Origin: Synergistaceae bacterium
Lineage (GTDB): Bacteria; Synergistota; Synergistia; Synergistales; Aminobacteriaceae
DNA: 64,000 nucleotides
NCBI GenBank assembly: GCA_018436595.1
Contig: JAHDLC010000022.1
Coordinates: 124,001-188,000, forward strand
Reading direction: 5' to 3'
Both the position numbers and the translations under genes were made by a program. The notes beneath the pieces were generated by a model. The model was not told the origin of the DNA, ran no database searches, and worked only from the letters and a program-made list of their open reading frames with translations. Each line of letters starts with the position of its first letter. Positions within the stretch are counted from its first letter, which is position 1. Positions 30,940 through 40,600 of the stretch are shown here, piece by piece.

Positions 30940-32426
30940 CTTTCCGGTACATTCCCGTCATCGGCCTGGAAATCCACGTGCAGCTTTCCACGGCCACGAA
31001 AATCTTCTGCCCCTGCTCCACGGACTACATCGGGGCCGAGCCGAACACCAACGTCTGTCCGGTGTGCCTCGGCCTCCCTGGGAGTCTTCCCGTCCTGAAC
31101 AAAAGGGCGGTGGAGCTGGGTGTCAGGGCCGGACTGGCCCTGTCCTGCACCATCAGGAACCACACGGTCTTCCACAGGAAGAACTATTTCTATCCCGACC
31201 TGCCCAAGGCCTACCAGATCAGCCAGTATGACCTCCCCCTCGCCGAGGGCGGAGAGATTTACATACCCGGCGACGACGGCAGGCCGCGGCGGATCCGCAT
31301 CACAAGGCTCCACCTCGAGGAAGACGCCGGAAAGCTGGTCCACTCGGCCGCCGACGGCCGCCTCGAAGGAGCGGCCTTTTCCTTTGTGGATTACAACCGG
31401 GGCGGCGTTCCCCTGGCGGAGATCGTCTCCGAGCCGGACATCACCTCACCCCGGGAGGCCCGTGAGTATGTCGCCCGCATCCGCCAGACGGTGCGCTACC
31501 TCGGCGTCTCCGACGGCGACATGGAGCGGGGGTCCCTCCGGGTGGACGCCAACGTGTCGGTGAAGAAGACCGACGAGACATCAGGAGAGGTCCTGTACTG
31601 GGGCGAGCGGACGGAGATCAAGAACATGAACTCCCTCCGGGCCGTGGAGCGGGCGCTGGAGTATGAAATCATCCGCCAGACCGGGGTCCTCGCCGAAGGG
31701 GGTTCCCTGGAGAGGGAGACCCGGCACTGGAACGACGGCGAAGGGATCACCACCTCCATGAGAAGCAAGGAGGCCGCCAACGACTACCGCTACTTCCCCG
31801 ACCCGGACATCCCCCCCATCGTGGTGACGGAGGAGCTTCTCGAAAGCACGCGGAACGCCCTTCCGGAGCTGCCCTGGGCCAAAGAGCGGCGGTTTGCGGG
31901 GGAGTACGGCCTTCCGGAGGCTGACGCCGCCTTCATGGCGGAGAGCCTTCCCGTTGCCCTGTACTTCGAGGAATGCGTCAAAAACGGTGCTGCCCCTCTG
32001 CGGGCAGCCAACTGGATCCGCACCGAGGTCTTCCGGGTGATGAACGAGAAGGGCCTCTCCATGGACTCTTTCCCGGTGAAACCCTCCGTCCTGGCGGAAC
32101 TCGTCGCCCTGGTGGAGGGCGGAAAGCTCTCCACCACGGTGGCCCGGGAGGTCTTCGCCCATCTTGCGGAAGGGCGGTCCCTCAAGGATGCCCTCCCGGC
32201 GGCAGGGGCCTCTCCCGGAGGCCTGTCCGCCGAAGACGTGGAAAAAATGGTGGACCGGGTCCTTCTGGCCAACGGAGACGTGGTGGAGGAAATCCGCTCC
32301 GGAAGGGACCCCAAGGGGAAGAAAATCAAGTTCCTCACGGGCCTTGTCATGAAAGAGGCCAGGGGGCAGGCCGACGCGGCGGCGGTCTCCGGTATCCTCG
32401 AACGCCGGCTGGGAGAGGGCCGTTAG
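30936..32426 (+). CDS. gatB: Asp-tRNA(Asn)/Glu-tRNA(Gln) amidotransferase subunit B
   Basis: GatB binds the misacylated tRNA and phosphorylates the aminoacyl group before amidation. The 496-aa product has the GLEIHVQL start, the zinc-site region (FCPCSTDY, NVCPVCLG), the kinase core (LPKAYQISQYD...) and a C-terminal YqeY-like helical domain. Ribosome site AAGGAGGG is 7-8 nt upstream. Last gene of gatCAB. Confidence 0.97.
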   Translation: MTFRYIPVIGLEIHVQLSTATKIFCPCSTDYIGAEPNTNVCPVCLGLPGSLPVLNKRAVELGVRAGLALSCTIRNHTVFHRKNYFYPDLPKAYQISQYDLPLAEGGEIYIPGDDGRPRRIRITRLHLEEDAGKLVHSAADGRLEGAAFSFVDYNRGGVPLAEIVSEPDITSPREAREYVARIRQTVRYLGVSDGDMERGSLRVDANVSVKKTDETSGEVLYWGERTEIKNMNSLRAVERALEYEIIRQTGVLAEGGSLERETRHWNDGEGITTSMRSKEAANDYRYFPDPDIPPIVVTEELLESTRNALPELPWAKERRFAGEYGLPEADAAFMAESLPVALYFEECVKNGAAPLRAANWIRTEVFRVMNEKGLSMDSFPVKPSVLAELVALVEGGKLSTTVAREVFAHLAEGRSLKDALPAAGASPGGLSAEDVEKMVDRVLLANGDVVEEIRSGRDPKGKKIKFLTGLVMKEARGQADAAAVSGILERRLGEGR

Positions 32427-32455
32427 ATACCTCTCTTTATTTTCTGCTCCATTTG

Positions 32456-32484
32456 TTGACGAACGGAAACGTTATGCGTAAGAT
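32456..32484 (+). promoter_or_regulatory. Promoter of the EF-G-like gene
   Basis: TTGACG (32456-32461) and TAAGAT (32479-32484) are spaced by 17 bp in the 130-nt gap after gatB. Confidence 0.6.
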
Positions 32485-32556
32485 ATTAAAGTTGCCCTCA
32501 ATGGAAGGAAAAAACAGTCCGGGGCACAGCACGAGACGCCGGAGGAGGTAGTTGGA

Positions 32557-34638
32557 ATGGGAACCCGTCAGCCTGAGAACACACGCAGTATCGCAATTGC
32601 GGCCCATGGAGGGGCAGGAAAGACGTCCCTCGTCGAGGCCATGCTTTTCGATAACGGCATCACGTCCAGACTGGGAAAGGTCGAAGACGGCAACACCGTC
32701 AGCGATTTCAGCCAGGAGGAACAGAAACGGCAAATCTCGATCAATACTTCCCTTATCACCATGGAGCGCAAGGGCAGACAGCTCTTCGTCCTCGACACCC
32801 CCGGATTCGCGGACTTTGTCGGGGAAATGCGGTCCGCCGTCCGAGTTGCCGATTCGCTGCTCATCGCCGTGAGCGGTGTCAGCGGCATTGAAGTCCAGAC
32901 GGACAAGGCCTGGGAGACCGGAAGCGAGTTCGAAATTCCGACAGCCTTCTACATCTCCAAGCTCGACCGTGAAAACGCCGATTTCGGCAAGGTCCTCAAC
33001 GACATCAGGTCCGACTACAGCGACAAGGCCGTGCCGGTTTTCCTGCCCGTGGGCGCCGAGGCCTCCTTCAAGGGAGTGGTGGATCTCCTCGGGAACAAGG
33101 CCTATATGTATGAAACCAACGGCAGCGGCAAGTTCACCGAGGGCGACATTCCCGCAGATCTGGCTGACGAAGCCGCCCAGGCAAGGGAATCCCTCGTGGA
33201 GGCCATCGTCGAGGCGGACGACGAACTCATGATGCGCTACCTCGACGGCGAGACCATCTCCGTGGAGGAGCTTCTTCCCGCTCTCAGGAAGGCCATCGTT
33301 TCCCGCACCGTTCTGCCCGTCTTCCCCGGTTCTTCCACCCTGAACGTGGGCGTGCACCAGATCCTCGACTTCATCGCCGATTTCTTCCCTTCCCCCGTCG
33401 AATCCAGGAAACGCCCCGCCCTGAAGGGACAGGAAAGCGTCGAGATCTCCCCCGATCCGGCAGGACAGTTCTCCGCCATCTGCTTCAAGGTCATGGTTGA
33501 CCCCTACGTGGGCAAACTCTCCTTCATCCGGGTCAATTCCGGGAGCCTCACGTCCGACAACACCATTTTCAACGTGAACAAGGGCGAAGAGGAACGGATC
33601 AGCGCCTTCAAGTTCATGACCGGCAAAGAAGGCAGGGACGTCAAGGAGATAACCGTGGGCGACATCCTCGCCATTCCCAAGCTCCACAGCACCCAGGTGG
33701 GGGACAGTCTTTCCGTGAAGGGGTCCACGGTCACCTTTCCGCCCATCGACTTCCCGAAGCCCGTCTACAGCGTGGCCATCATCGCCAAGAGCCGAGCCGA
33801 CGAAGACAAGCTGGGCAACGCCATCCACAAGACCCTCGAAGAAGACCCCAGCCTCACCTTTGATAAGAACGCCGAGACCAATGACAGCGTGCTCTCCGGA
33901 ATGGGCGACATGCACATCGACATCGTCCTCTCCCGCATCAAGGAGCGGTACGGTGTGGACCTTGAAACAAAGACCCCCCAGGTTCCCTACCGGGAGACCA
34001 TCCGGAAGACCGCCGAAGCCCAGGGCAAGCACAAGAAGCAGACGGGCGGCCATGGCCAGTACGGCGACGTCCATGTCCGCTACACTCCCCTTGAGCGGGG
34101 AGAGGGCTTCGTCTTTGAGGATAAAATTGTCGGCGGCGCCATTCCCAAGGGATTCATTCCCGCCGTCGAGAAGGGCCTCCGGGAAGCCCTCGTCAAGGGA
34201 CCCCTTGCCAGCTTCCCCGTGGTGGATTTCAAGGCCACCCTCTTCTTCGGCTCCTACCACGACGTGGACAGCTCCGAAATGGCCTTCAAGCTTGCCGCGC
34301 GGCTGTCCTTCAAGAAGGGTATTCTCGAGGCGAACCCCGTTCTTCTTGAGCCCATCATGAACGTGGAAGTCACCGTTCCCGAGGAGTACCTCGGCGACGT
34401 CATGGGCGACTTCAACGGACGGAGGGGACGGATCCTCGGCATCGACAGCAAGGGGCACCAGCAGGTGGTCAAGGCACAGTGCCCCCTCGCGGAGATGTTC
34501 CGGTACGCCATCATCCTCCGTTCCATGACCTCCGGCAGGGGAACTTTCACCATGGAATACGACCACTACGAGGAAGTTCCCGCCGAGATCGCGAAGAAGG
34601 TCATCGCGGCCCACAAGCAGGAAGACGAAGAGGAATAG
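32557..34638 (+). CDS. Elongation factor G-like GTPase (FusA2 type)
   Basis: The 693-aa translational GTPase has the five EF-G domains but a divergent G domain. G1 is AHGGAGKTS instead of the canonical AHIDAGKTT, G3 is DTPGFADF, and G4 reads SKLD in place of NKMD. This matches the EF-G-like paralogue group rather than the main fusA, which normally sits with rpsL/rpsG/tuf. Such paralogues have been linked to ribosome recycling or stress, but the role is not settled. It has its own promoter and a following hairpin. Confidence 0.88.
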   Translation: MGTRQPENTRSIAIAAHGGAGKTSLVEAMLFDNGITSRLGKVEDGNTVSDFSQEEQKRQISINTSLITMERKGRQLFVLDTPGFADFVGEMRSAVRVADSLLIAVSGVSGIEVQTDKAWETGSEFEIPTAFYISKLDRENADFGKVLNDIRSDYSDKAVPVFLPVGAEASFKGVVDLLGNKAYMYETNGSGKFTEGDIPADLADEAAQARESLVEAIVEADDELMMRYLDGETISVEELLPALRKAIVSRTVLPVFPGSSTLNVGVHQILDFIADFFPSPVESRKRPALKGQESVEISPDPAGQFSAICFKVMVDPYVGKLSFIRVNSGSLTSDNTIFNVNKGEEERISAFKFMTGKEGRDVKEITVGDILAIPKLHSTQVGDSLSVKGSTVTFPPIDFPKPVYSVAIIAKSRADEDKLGNAIHKTLEEDPSLTFDKNAETNDSVLSGMGDMHIDIVLSRIKERYGVDLETKTPQVPYRETIRKTAEAQGKHKKQTGGHGQYGDVHVRYTPLERGEGFVFEDKIVGGAIPKGFIPAVEKGLREALVKGPLASFPVVDFKATLFFGSYHDVDSSEMAFKLAARLSFKKGILEANPVLLEPIMNVEVTVPEEYLGDVMGDFNGRRGRILGIDSKGHQQVVKAQCPLAEMFRYAIILRSMTSGRGTFTMEYDHYEEVPAEIAKKVIAAHKQEDEEE

Positions 34639-34666
34639 CTCGACGCACTCGAAAAGAACCGTTTTC

Positions 34667-34693
34667 GGAGCCCCGCGCATGCCGCGGGGCTCC
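34667..34693 (+). terminator. Hairpin after the EF-G-like gene
   Basis: GGAGCCCCGCG pairs with CGCGGGGCTCC around a short loop. The T-run is weak (CTTC), so termination may be partial and allow read-through to the flavoprotein gene. Confidence 0.6.
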
Positions 34694-34715
34694 CTTCATA
34701 GGGAGGAGGAGAACC

Positions 34716-36290
34716 ATGAAGAAAAAAATCATCATTGTCGGGTCCGGCGGAGCGGGCCTCACCGCCGCCGTAGCGGCGGCAAAACAGGGGGCGGATGTCC
34801 TGCTGCTCTCGAAGACTGCCTGCGGGGACGCAAACTGCACCGCTTACTCCGGGGGCATGTTTTCCCTCTCCTCCGGAACTGTGACCCCTGACGACCACTT
34901 CCGGCGGATTCTTGAAACCGGGCGGGGCGTGAATGACGAAAAACTCGTCAGGATCCTCGCGGAAGAATCGGAGAAAACCCTGAGAACCCTTGCGGAATGG
35001 GGAATCACTCTGAAGATCAACTCCTCGGGGCAGGCCTCGGTCCGGAAATCTGCCCCTTCCGAGATCATGGGAGGAGCAGGCCTGACCAGGGAACTTGCAG
35101 CCCTGGCAAAGGCGGAAGGAGTCTCCATCCTCGAAAACTGTGTCGCAACGAAAATTCTCGCCGGCGAGAGGGGAGCGGAGGGGCTGGAGTGGGTGAACTG
35201 GAAGACCGGGAAACAGTACCGGGCACCTGCCTCCGCGATCATACTCGCCACCGGCGGTGGCGGCAGAATCTACTCACGGACTGACAATCCCGCGCGGATG
35301 ACCGGCGACGGGTACGCTCTCGCTCTCGAGGCGGGACTGGACCTCGCAGACATGGAGTATGTCCAGTTCTACCCTCTGGGCTGGAAGGATCCCGCATTCC
35401 CCCTGTGGATGGTGGGGCTCACCATCCTGGACTACATTCCCGTTACCGACGACAGCGGCCGGGAATTCCTCCGGGAGGCCATTCTCTCCTGGGGGCTCTC
35501 CTCGGGGAAAGAGGCGAACTACTTCGCACGGGATAAATGCGCTATCTTCCTCTCCCGTCACGAGCTGCAGGGAGGAAAGACGCTGCTTCACCTGGAGAAC
35601 CTGAGGGAAGAGGTGTTGACTATTCCTGATGTACGGGTGTCCCTCATGGTGGACCTTCCGCCGGAGCGGCGGACCGGGCCGGTGGAGCTTTCGCCCATCC
35701 AGCACTATTTCACGGGGGGGATTCCCATCGATACCGGGGGACGAACGGGACTTCCGGGGCTCTACGCCTGCGGCGAGGTGACCGGCGGAGTGGACGGCGC
35801 CAGCCGCATGGGAGGAAATGCCCTGACGAACATCGTCACCTTCGGCCTCCGGGCCGGCAGATTTTCGGCAGAAGAAGCCGCGGAAGGCGGCGTTTGGGAC
35901 GTTAGGGAAATCCGGGCTGATGTGCCCGTTCATCCGGAGGGAGGGAAGATTCGTCCCCGGGAGCCCAGGGAGCGCCTTCGGACAATGGTCCAGGAAGGGC
36001 TCGGGCCCTGCAGGAGCGGAACGGGCCTCCGCCGGTTCCTGGAAGCCCTGGAGGAATGGAAAGCCTCATTCCCGTCCCTGAAGGCGGAAGGTCCCATGGA
36101 CCTTCTCCACGCCCTGGAGATGAAGGGGCTCACCTGTACCGCCGAAGCGGTGGCCCGGGCGGCCCTTCTCCGGGAAGAGAGCCGTGGCGTTCATTTCAGG
36201 GAGGATTTCCCGGAGGAAAGGGAAGAACTGAAGTCGAGGATCCTGGTCTCCTCCGTACACGGAAAGCTCGCTGCCGCGAGGGAAGAGTAA
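34716..36290 (+). CDS. FAD-dependent oxidoreductase of the fumarate reductase/L-aspartate oxidase family
   Basis: The 524-aa protein has the N-terminal FAD-binding motif VGSGGAGLTAA (residues 8-18), the mid-protein LATGGGGRIYSRTDNP...MTGDGYALALEAG block and the C-terminal ACGEVTGGVDGASRMGGNAL block of the succinate dehydrogenase/fumarate reductase flavoprotein family. No FeS or membrane partner subunit lies next to it. It may be a stand-alone soluble reductase or oxidase; the substrate cannot be named. Start at ATG 34716 with GGGAGGAGG upstream; the open frame reaches further up only by overlapping the EF-G-like gene. Confidence 0.87.
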   Translation: MKKKIIIVGSGGAGLTAAVAAAKQGADVLLLSKTACGDANCTAYSGGMFSLSSGTVTPDDHFRRILETGRGVNDEKLVRILAEESEKTLRTLAEWGITLKINSSGQASVRKSAPSEIMGGAGLTRELAALAKAEGVSILENCVATKILAGERGAEGLEWVNWKTGKQYRAPASAIILATGGGGRIYSRTDNPARMTGDGYALALEAGLDLADMEYVQFYPLGWKDPAFPLWMVGLTILDYIPVTDDSGREFLREAILSWGLSSGKEANYFARDKCAIFLSRHELQGGKTLLHLENLREEVLTIPDVRVSLMVDLPPERRTGPVELSPIQHYFTGGIPIDTGGRTGLPGLYACGEVTGGVDGASRMGGNALTNIVTFGLRAGRFSAEEAAEGGVWDVREIRADVPVHPEGGKIRPREPRERLRTMVQEGLGPCRSGTGLRRFLEALEEWKASFPSLKAEGPMDLLHALEMKGLTCTAEAVARAALLREESRGVHFREDFPEEREELKSRILVSSVHGKLAAAREE

Positions 36291-36303
36291 GGGAAAAACA
36301 AAA

Positions 36304-36332
36304 AGGAGGAGCGGGGGATTTCCCGCTCCTCC
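36304..36332 (-). terminator. Terminator of the livK-like gene
   Basis: GGAGGAGCGGG/CCCGCTCCTCC hairpin; on the minus strand it is followed by TTTTTGTTTTT, so it mainly ends the minus-strand gene but also lies after the plus-strand flavoprotein gene. Confidence 0.85.
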
Positions 36333-36352
36333 TGCCCGTTGCGGGCAACGCT

Positions 36353-37519
36353 CTAGAACGTGTCCTGGGGCGCCCACATCTCGAGGAAGTTGAAGCTCCT
36401 GTCCTTCCAGATCATCATAGCCGCAGGTTTGTTCAGGGGGTTGTGGGTCTCTTTGTCCACCGTAAGGGTGAAATGGACGAGACGGAGGTCTTTCGTGTTT
36501 TCCATGGCATCCCTGACCGCCACAGGGTCAGCTTTTCCCGCCTTCTTGATCGCCTCGGCCACCCAGGTTATGAGGTCATAGGCGTTTGCCACGTTCGAAG
36601 GCTCGGCGGCCGGTTTGCCGTATTCCTTCTCGAACCTGGAGAGCAGAAGAACCAGCTGGGGGTTGGTCAGGTCCATGCTGTAGACCCAGTAGCTTCCCTC
36701 CATGGTGTCGCCCGCTATCTCGTGCATGCTGGGGCTGAAGCCGTCTCCGCCGATGAAAATGGGCTTCCAGTCCAGTTCGGCGGCCTGCTTCATGATGAGA
36801 CCCATCTCCTTGTAGAGTATGGGAAGAGCAACGGCTTCCGCTCCCGTCGCCTTCATCTCCGTGAGCTGGGCACGGAAGTCCACGTCGCCGCCCCGGAATC
36901 CCCAGACGCCCTTCAGGTCGCCCTTCAGCTCCGCGAACCGGGCGGTGAAGAACTCCTTCAGCCCTTCGGAGTAGTCGCTGCCCACGTCGGTGATGACCGC
37001 AGCGCTCTTGACTCCCAGTTTGTTGATGAGGTAGTCCGCCATGACCTTTCCCTGGTAGGGATCGGTATAGCTCATGCGGAAGGTGAACGGCCGGACCTGG
37101 CCCGTCTTCGGGTCCACCGTCACGGCGGGGTTGGTGCTCGCCGTGCCGATCTGGGGAACTCCGGCGGCGGTGACCACCGAGGCGGTGGCGATGTTCAGAC
37201 CGCTGTAGTTGGTTCCGCCGATGGCCACTACCTTATCCTCGTGGACAAGCCGCCTGGCCGCCTGGATGGCGTCTTCCTGTCGTCCGCGAACGTCGTAGTA
37301 CACCAGCTCCAGGGGGCGACCGAGCACTCCTCCCGCCTCGTTCAGCTCTTTCACTGCGAGAAGGGCGCCGTCCCGCTCATGCTGACCCCAGGTGGACCCG
37401 TCCCCGGTGAGCGTGGCCAGGTAGCCGATCTTGATGGGTTCGCCCGACGGTGCCGCACAGGCTGCGGCACCCAGGGCGAGGAGTATCGCAACCGCAAAAA
37501 ACAGACCATATCGTTTCAT
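36353..37519 (-). CDS. Branched-chain amino acid-type ABC transporter substrate-binding protein (LivK-like)
   Basis: The 388-aa protein has an N-terminal signal sequence (MKRYGLFFAVAILLALGAAACAAP) with a Cys at residue 21 that could be lipidated, then a type I periplasmic binding fold (IKIGYLATLTGDGSTWGQHERDGA; FTFRMSYTDPYQGKVMADYL). Such proteins bind branched-chain or other amino acids or related compounds. No permease or ATPase gene accompanies it, so it is an orphan binding protein. Start at 37519 is set by GCAAGGAGGCG; an ATG six codons upstream contains the ribosome site. Confidence 0.9.
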   Translation of the reverse strand: MKRYGLFFAVAILLALGAAACAAPSGEPIKIGYLATLTGDGSTWGQHERDGALLAVKELNEAGGVLGRPLELVYYDVRGRQEDAIQAARRLVHEDKVVAIGGTNYSGLNIATASVVTAAGVPQIGTASTNPAVTVDPKTGQVRPFTFRMSYTDPYQGKVMADYLINKLGVKSAAVITDVGSDYSEGLKEFFTARFAELKGDLKGVWGFRGGDVDFRAQLTEMKATGAEAVALPILYKEMGLIMKQAAELDWKPIFIGGDGFSPSMHEIAGDTMEGSYWVYSMDLTNPQLVLLLSRFEKEYGKPAAEPSNVANAYDLITWVAEAIKKAGKADPVAVRDAMENTKDLRLVHFTLTVDKETHNPLNKPAAMMIWKDRSFNFLEMWAPQDTF

Positions 37520-37548
37520 TGTTTCGCCTCCTTGCAAATTTTTCGCTT

Positions 37549-37577
37549 AGTCTAAAGGGGGCTGTCCTTCGTGTCAA
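37549..37577 (-). promoter_or_regulatory. Strong promoter of the livK-like gene
   Basis: On the minus strand, TTGACA (37577-37572) and TAGACT (37554-37549) are separated by exactly 17 bp, a near-consensus sigma-70 promoter. It lies just after the terminator of the upstream oxidoreductase operon. Confidence 0.85.
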
Positions 37578-37597
37578 TAGGCTGACAAAAAATCAAC

Positions 37598-37632
37598 AAA
37601 AATTCAGAGGGCGGCAGAAGCCGCCCTCTGAA
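37598..37632 (-). terminator. Terminator of the transhydrogenase-like operon
   Basis: TTCAGAGGGCGG/CCGCCCTCTGAA forms a 12-bp stem (37603-37614 with 37621-37632) with TTTTTG following on the minus strand. Confidence 0.9.
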
Positions 37633-37658
37633 CATGAGAAATGCTGTTTTCTGCAGTC

Positions 37659-40600
37659 TCAGCGGACTACCGGGTTCGACGGTATTTTTCCTCCGGAGGG
37701 AAGAGCCGCCCTGGCCAGAAGGTCGCAGATGGTCCGTCCCGTCTTCTTCGACAGGGGACCTTTTCGGACCGCAAGTTCCCTGCCCTCCAGGTTCACCGTG
37801 GTGCCTTCCTTTTCAGGCCACGGAAGAAGGGGCAGAAGCACCGACGCTTTCTCCGAGAGAGGCGAGGAATCGGCGGCGAGCACTGCGTACTCGGTGTTCC
37901 GCAGATCCTCTTCCGAGAAGCCCGCTTCCTCCGGTGTGATTCCGATGAAGAGCACCCCCGAGGGCAGGTTCTTCTTCGCCTCTGCGACCGACAGAACTTC
38001 CGGCAGGACAGAGAGCAGACCCGCCGTCCCCGCTCCCCTGAAGAGGAGGAGGTACCGGCCCCCCTGAAGGGTTGCGGCAAGGTCGAAAGAGGCCCCCGCA
38101 GGCATTCCCGCCCCCAGAAGGGTGACGGGGTGCTTCGCGGCCGCAAGAAGGCCGGCGGCCTTTTCGAGGGTTACGGGGCACAGTCCGGCCTCGCCCGCCA
38201 GGGCTGAAAAATCCGCAGAAGTCTTCTCCCTGGCGGCCCGGACGGCAGCGGTGAGGGCCACGATTGCTTGTGTCTCTTTGCCCGCGTCAGGGGCAAGAAT
38301 CACGGCGTCTCCCCTGTCAAGTATGCCCGGCGTGCCGCCGAAGCAAACCACGGCGGCCTTCCGGTGCCGCATGGCCCGCCTCAGCCACGATGTCAGCACC
38401 GGCTGGTCTTCGTCGGTGTTCGCCCCCAGAAGCAGGAAGGCGTCCCCTTCGTTGAAGGAGGCGTAGGAAGCCCGGACGATATCCTTTCTCTTTCCCGCCT
38501 CTGAAAGGAAGGGCAGGAATTCCGCTCCTTCCGCCGCGGAAATGACCGCTTCCGGTGTGCGGAGCGCCGCATAGTCGCGGAGAGCTCTTGCCTCCTGCAG
38601 GGTGAGATCCGCTCCCGCAACGAACACCGCACCGTTCTTTGCCGCAAGGCTGTCGAAGGCGGCCACGGCTTCGTCAAGGGACACGGAGTCGCCGTTCACC
38701 GCAGGGTCGAAGTTCCCGGAGTCCCTCACGTCCCGGAAGCCGTACCGTCCCATGAAGCAGCACGATCCGGCGGTGGGGGCTGTCGGATTGTCCAGGTCGG
38801 TGGTGACCCGGACGATCCGGGAGCGCCTGCGGTCGAGGTTGAGATCGAGTTCGCAGCCCACGGAGCACATCTGGCAGGTGGTCTTGATGATTTCAGGTTC
38901 CTCCAGGTGGGGCCACCGCTCAGCCCGTTTTTCCATGAGGGCCCCCACGGGGCAGACCTGGGTGCAGAGTCCGCAGAACGTGCAGTCGGAGTGTTCCATG
39001 TCGTTGTAGAACTGGGGCGTCAGCACCGATTCGAAGCCCCGCTTCGCGAAATCGATGGCGTGGAAGCCGGCTATTTCATCGCAGGCCCGGACACACTTGG
39101 AGCAGAGAATGCACTTGTCCAGGTTCCGGACATAGTACTGGTTCGCATCCTCGAATTTGGCAACGTGTTCGCCGGCAAGCTTCTCCGGCTGTACCTCGTG
39201 GGTGGTGGCGTATTTCCGGAGCCTGCACTCGAAGACATCGGCGCAGCCGCACTCCATGCACCGCTTTGCGTCCCGGAGAGTCTGTTCCTCCGTCAGGCCT
39301 GCGCTGTACTCCTCGAAGGGCTGTGCGAGCCGTGCTTCTCCGCTCACGTGTGCCACGTGCTCCTGGACGGTTTTCTCCACGTGCCTGAAGTCCTCGGGAC
39401 CGAGGTCCGTCCGGACGATATCGTAGAAGAAAGGCTTCTTCGGCGTCCCATGGGTCAGGTAATGGTCCAGGGAATCGGCGGCCCAGTGGCCGTTGCCGAT
39501 TGCCTCGATGGCGATCTTCGGGCCCGTCTGCTGGTCGCCGCACACGAATACGCCCGGGAGGGGAGTGTCGTAGTCGGGGCCGGCCTTCATCTTCCGGCCG
39601 TCGTGCAGTTCCGAGGGCACTCCCGAGAAGTCGATGGCCTGGCCCACGGCGGCGATGACCGTATCCACTTCGAGGACGAAGGTCTCACCCGTGGGGACGG
39701 GGCTCCGCCGCCCGGATGCGTCCGGTTCCCCGAGCTTCATCCTCTCGCAGACCACCCGTTCCACCCTGCCGTTCCCCTCGATTGATTTCGGGGCCGCGAG
39801 GTAGATGAAGTTCACGCCTTCCCCTGTGGCCTCCTCGATCTCGAGATCGTCTGCGGGCATCTCCTCCCGGCTCCTCCGGTAGAGCACCGACACTTCCTCG
39901 GCGCCGAGGCGGCGGGCAGAACGGCAGGCGTCCATGGCGGTGTTGCCTCCTCCCACCACGGCTACCCTTCTGCCGATTTTCACGTCAGGGTTGGTCTTCA
40001 CGTCGTAGAGGAAGTTGATGCCTCCAAGGACACCGTCCAGGTCCTCCCCGGGCACCCGCATGGGTGAGGACTTCCAGCAGCCCATGGCCAGTATGACGCC
40101 GTCGAAATCCCTGCGGAGTTCGTCGAGGGTGATGTTCTTTCCCAGGGTCATGCCGGTGCGCACCTCCACGCCGTGGGCGAGGAGCCAGTCGATCTCCTTC
40201 TGGAGGACGGCCTGGGGAAGGCGGTAGTCGGGAATGCCGTAGCGCATCATGCCGCCGAGAAGGGCTTCCTTCTCGAAGATGACGGGCCGGTAGCCCTTCA
40301 GGCGCAGGTAGTAGGCCGCGGAGATTCCGGCGGGGCCGCCTCCGACGACAGCGACGGTCTTGCCGTTGTCTTCGGTCTCCGGGATGACGCCGAGATAGTC
40401 GTTCTTCAACGCCCAGTCCCCGACGAACCGCTTGATCTCCCGGATGGACACGGGCGCGTCGTCCACGAAGTTTCTGCGGCACTTCTTCTCGCAGGGGGCG
40501 GGGCAGACCCGGCCGATGCACGCGGGAAGGGTGACGTGGTGGTGGAGCACGTCAAGGGATTCCTGGTATTTCCCCTGGGCGGCCAGGTTGATGTAGGCCT

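Noticed and set aside
32437-34680. Long minus-strand open frame (747 codons) opposite the EF-G-like gene
   Set aside because: Third-position GC bias makes antisense frames stay open here. The plus strand encodes an unmistakable GTPase, and the antisense product is low-complexity His/Asp/Gly/Val-rich.
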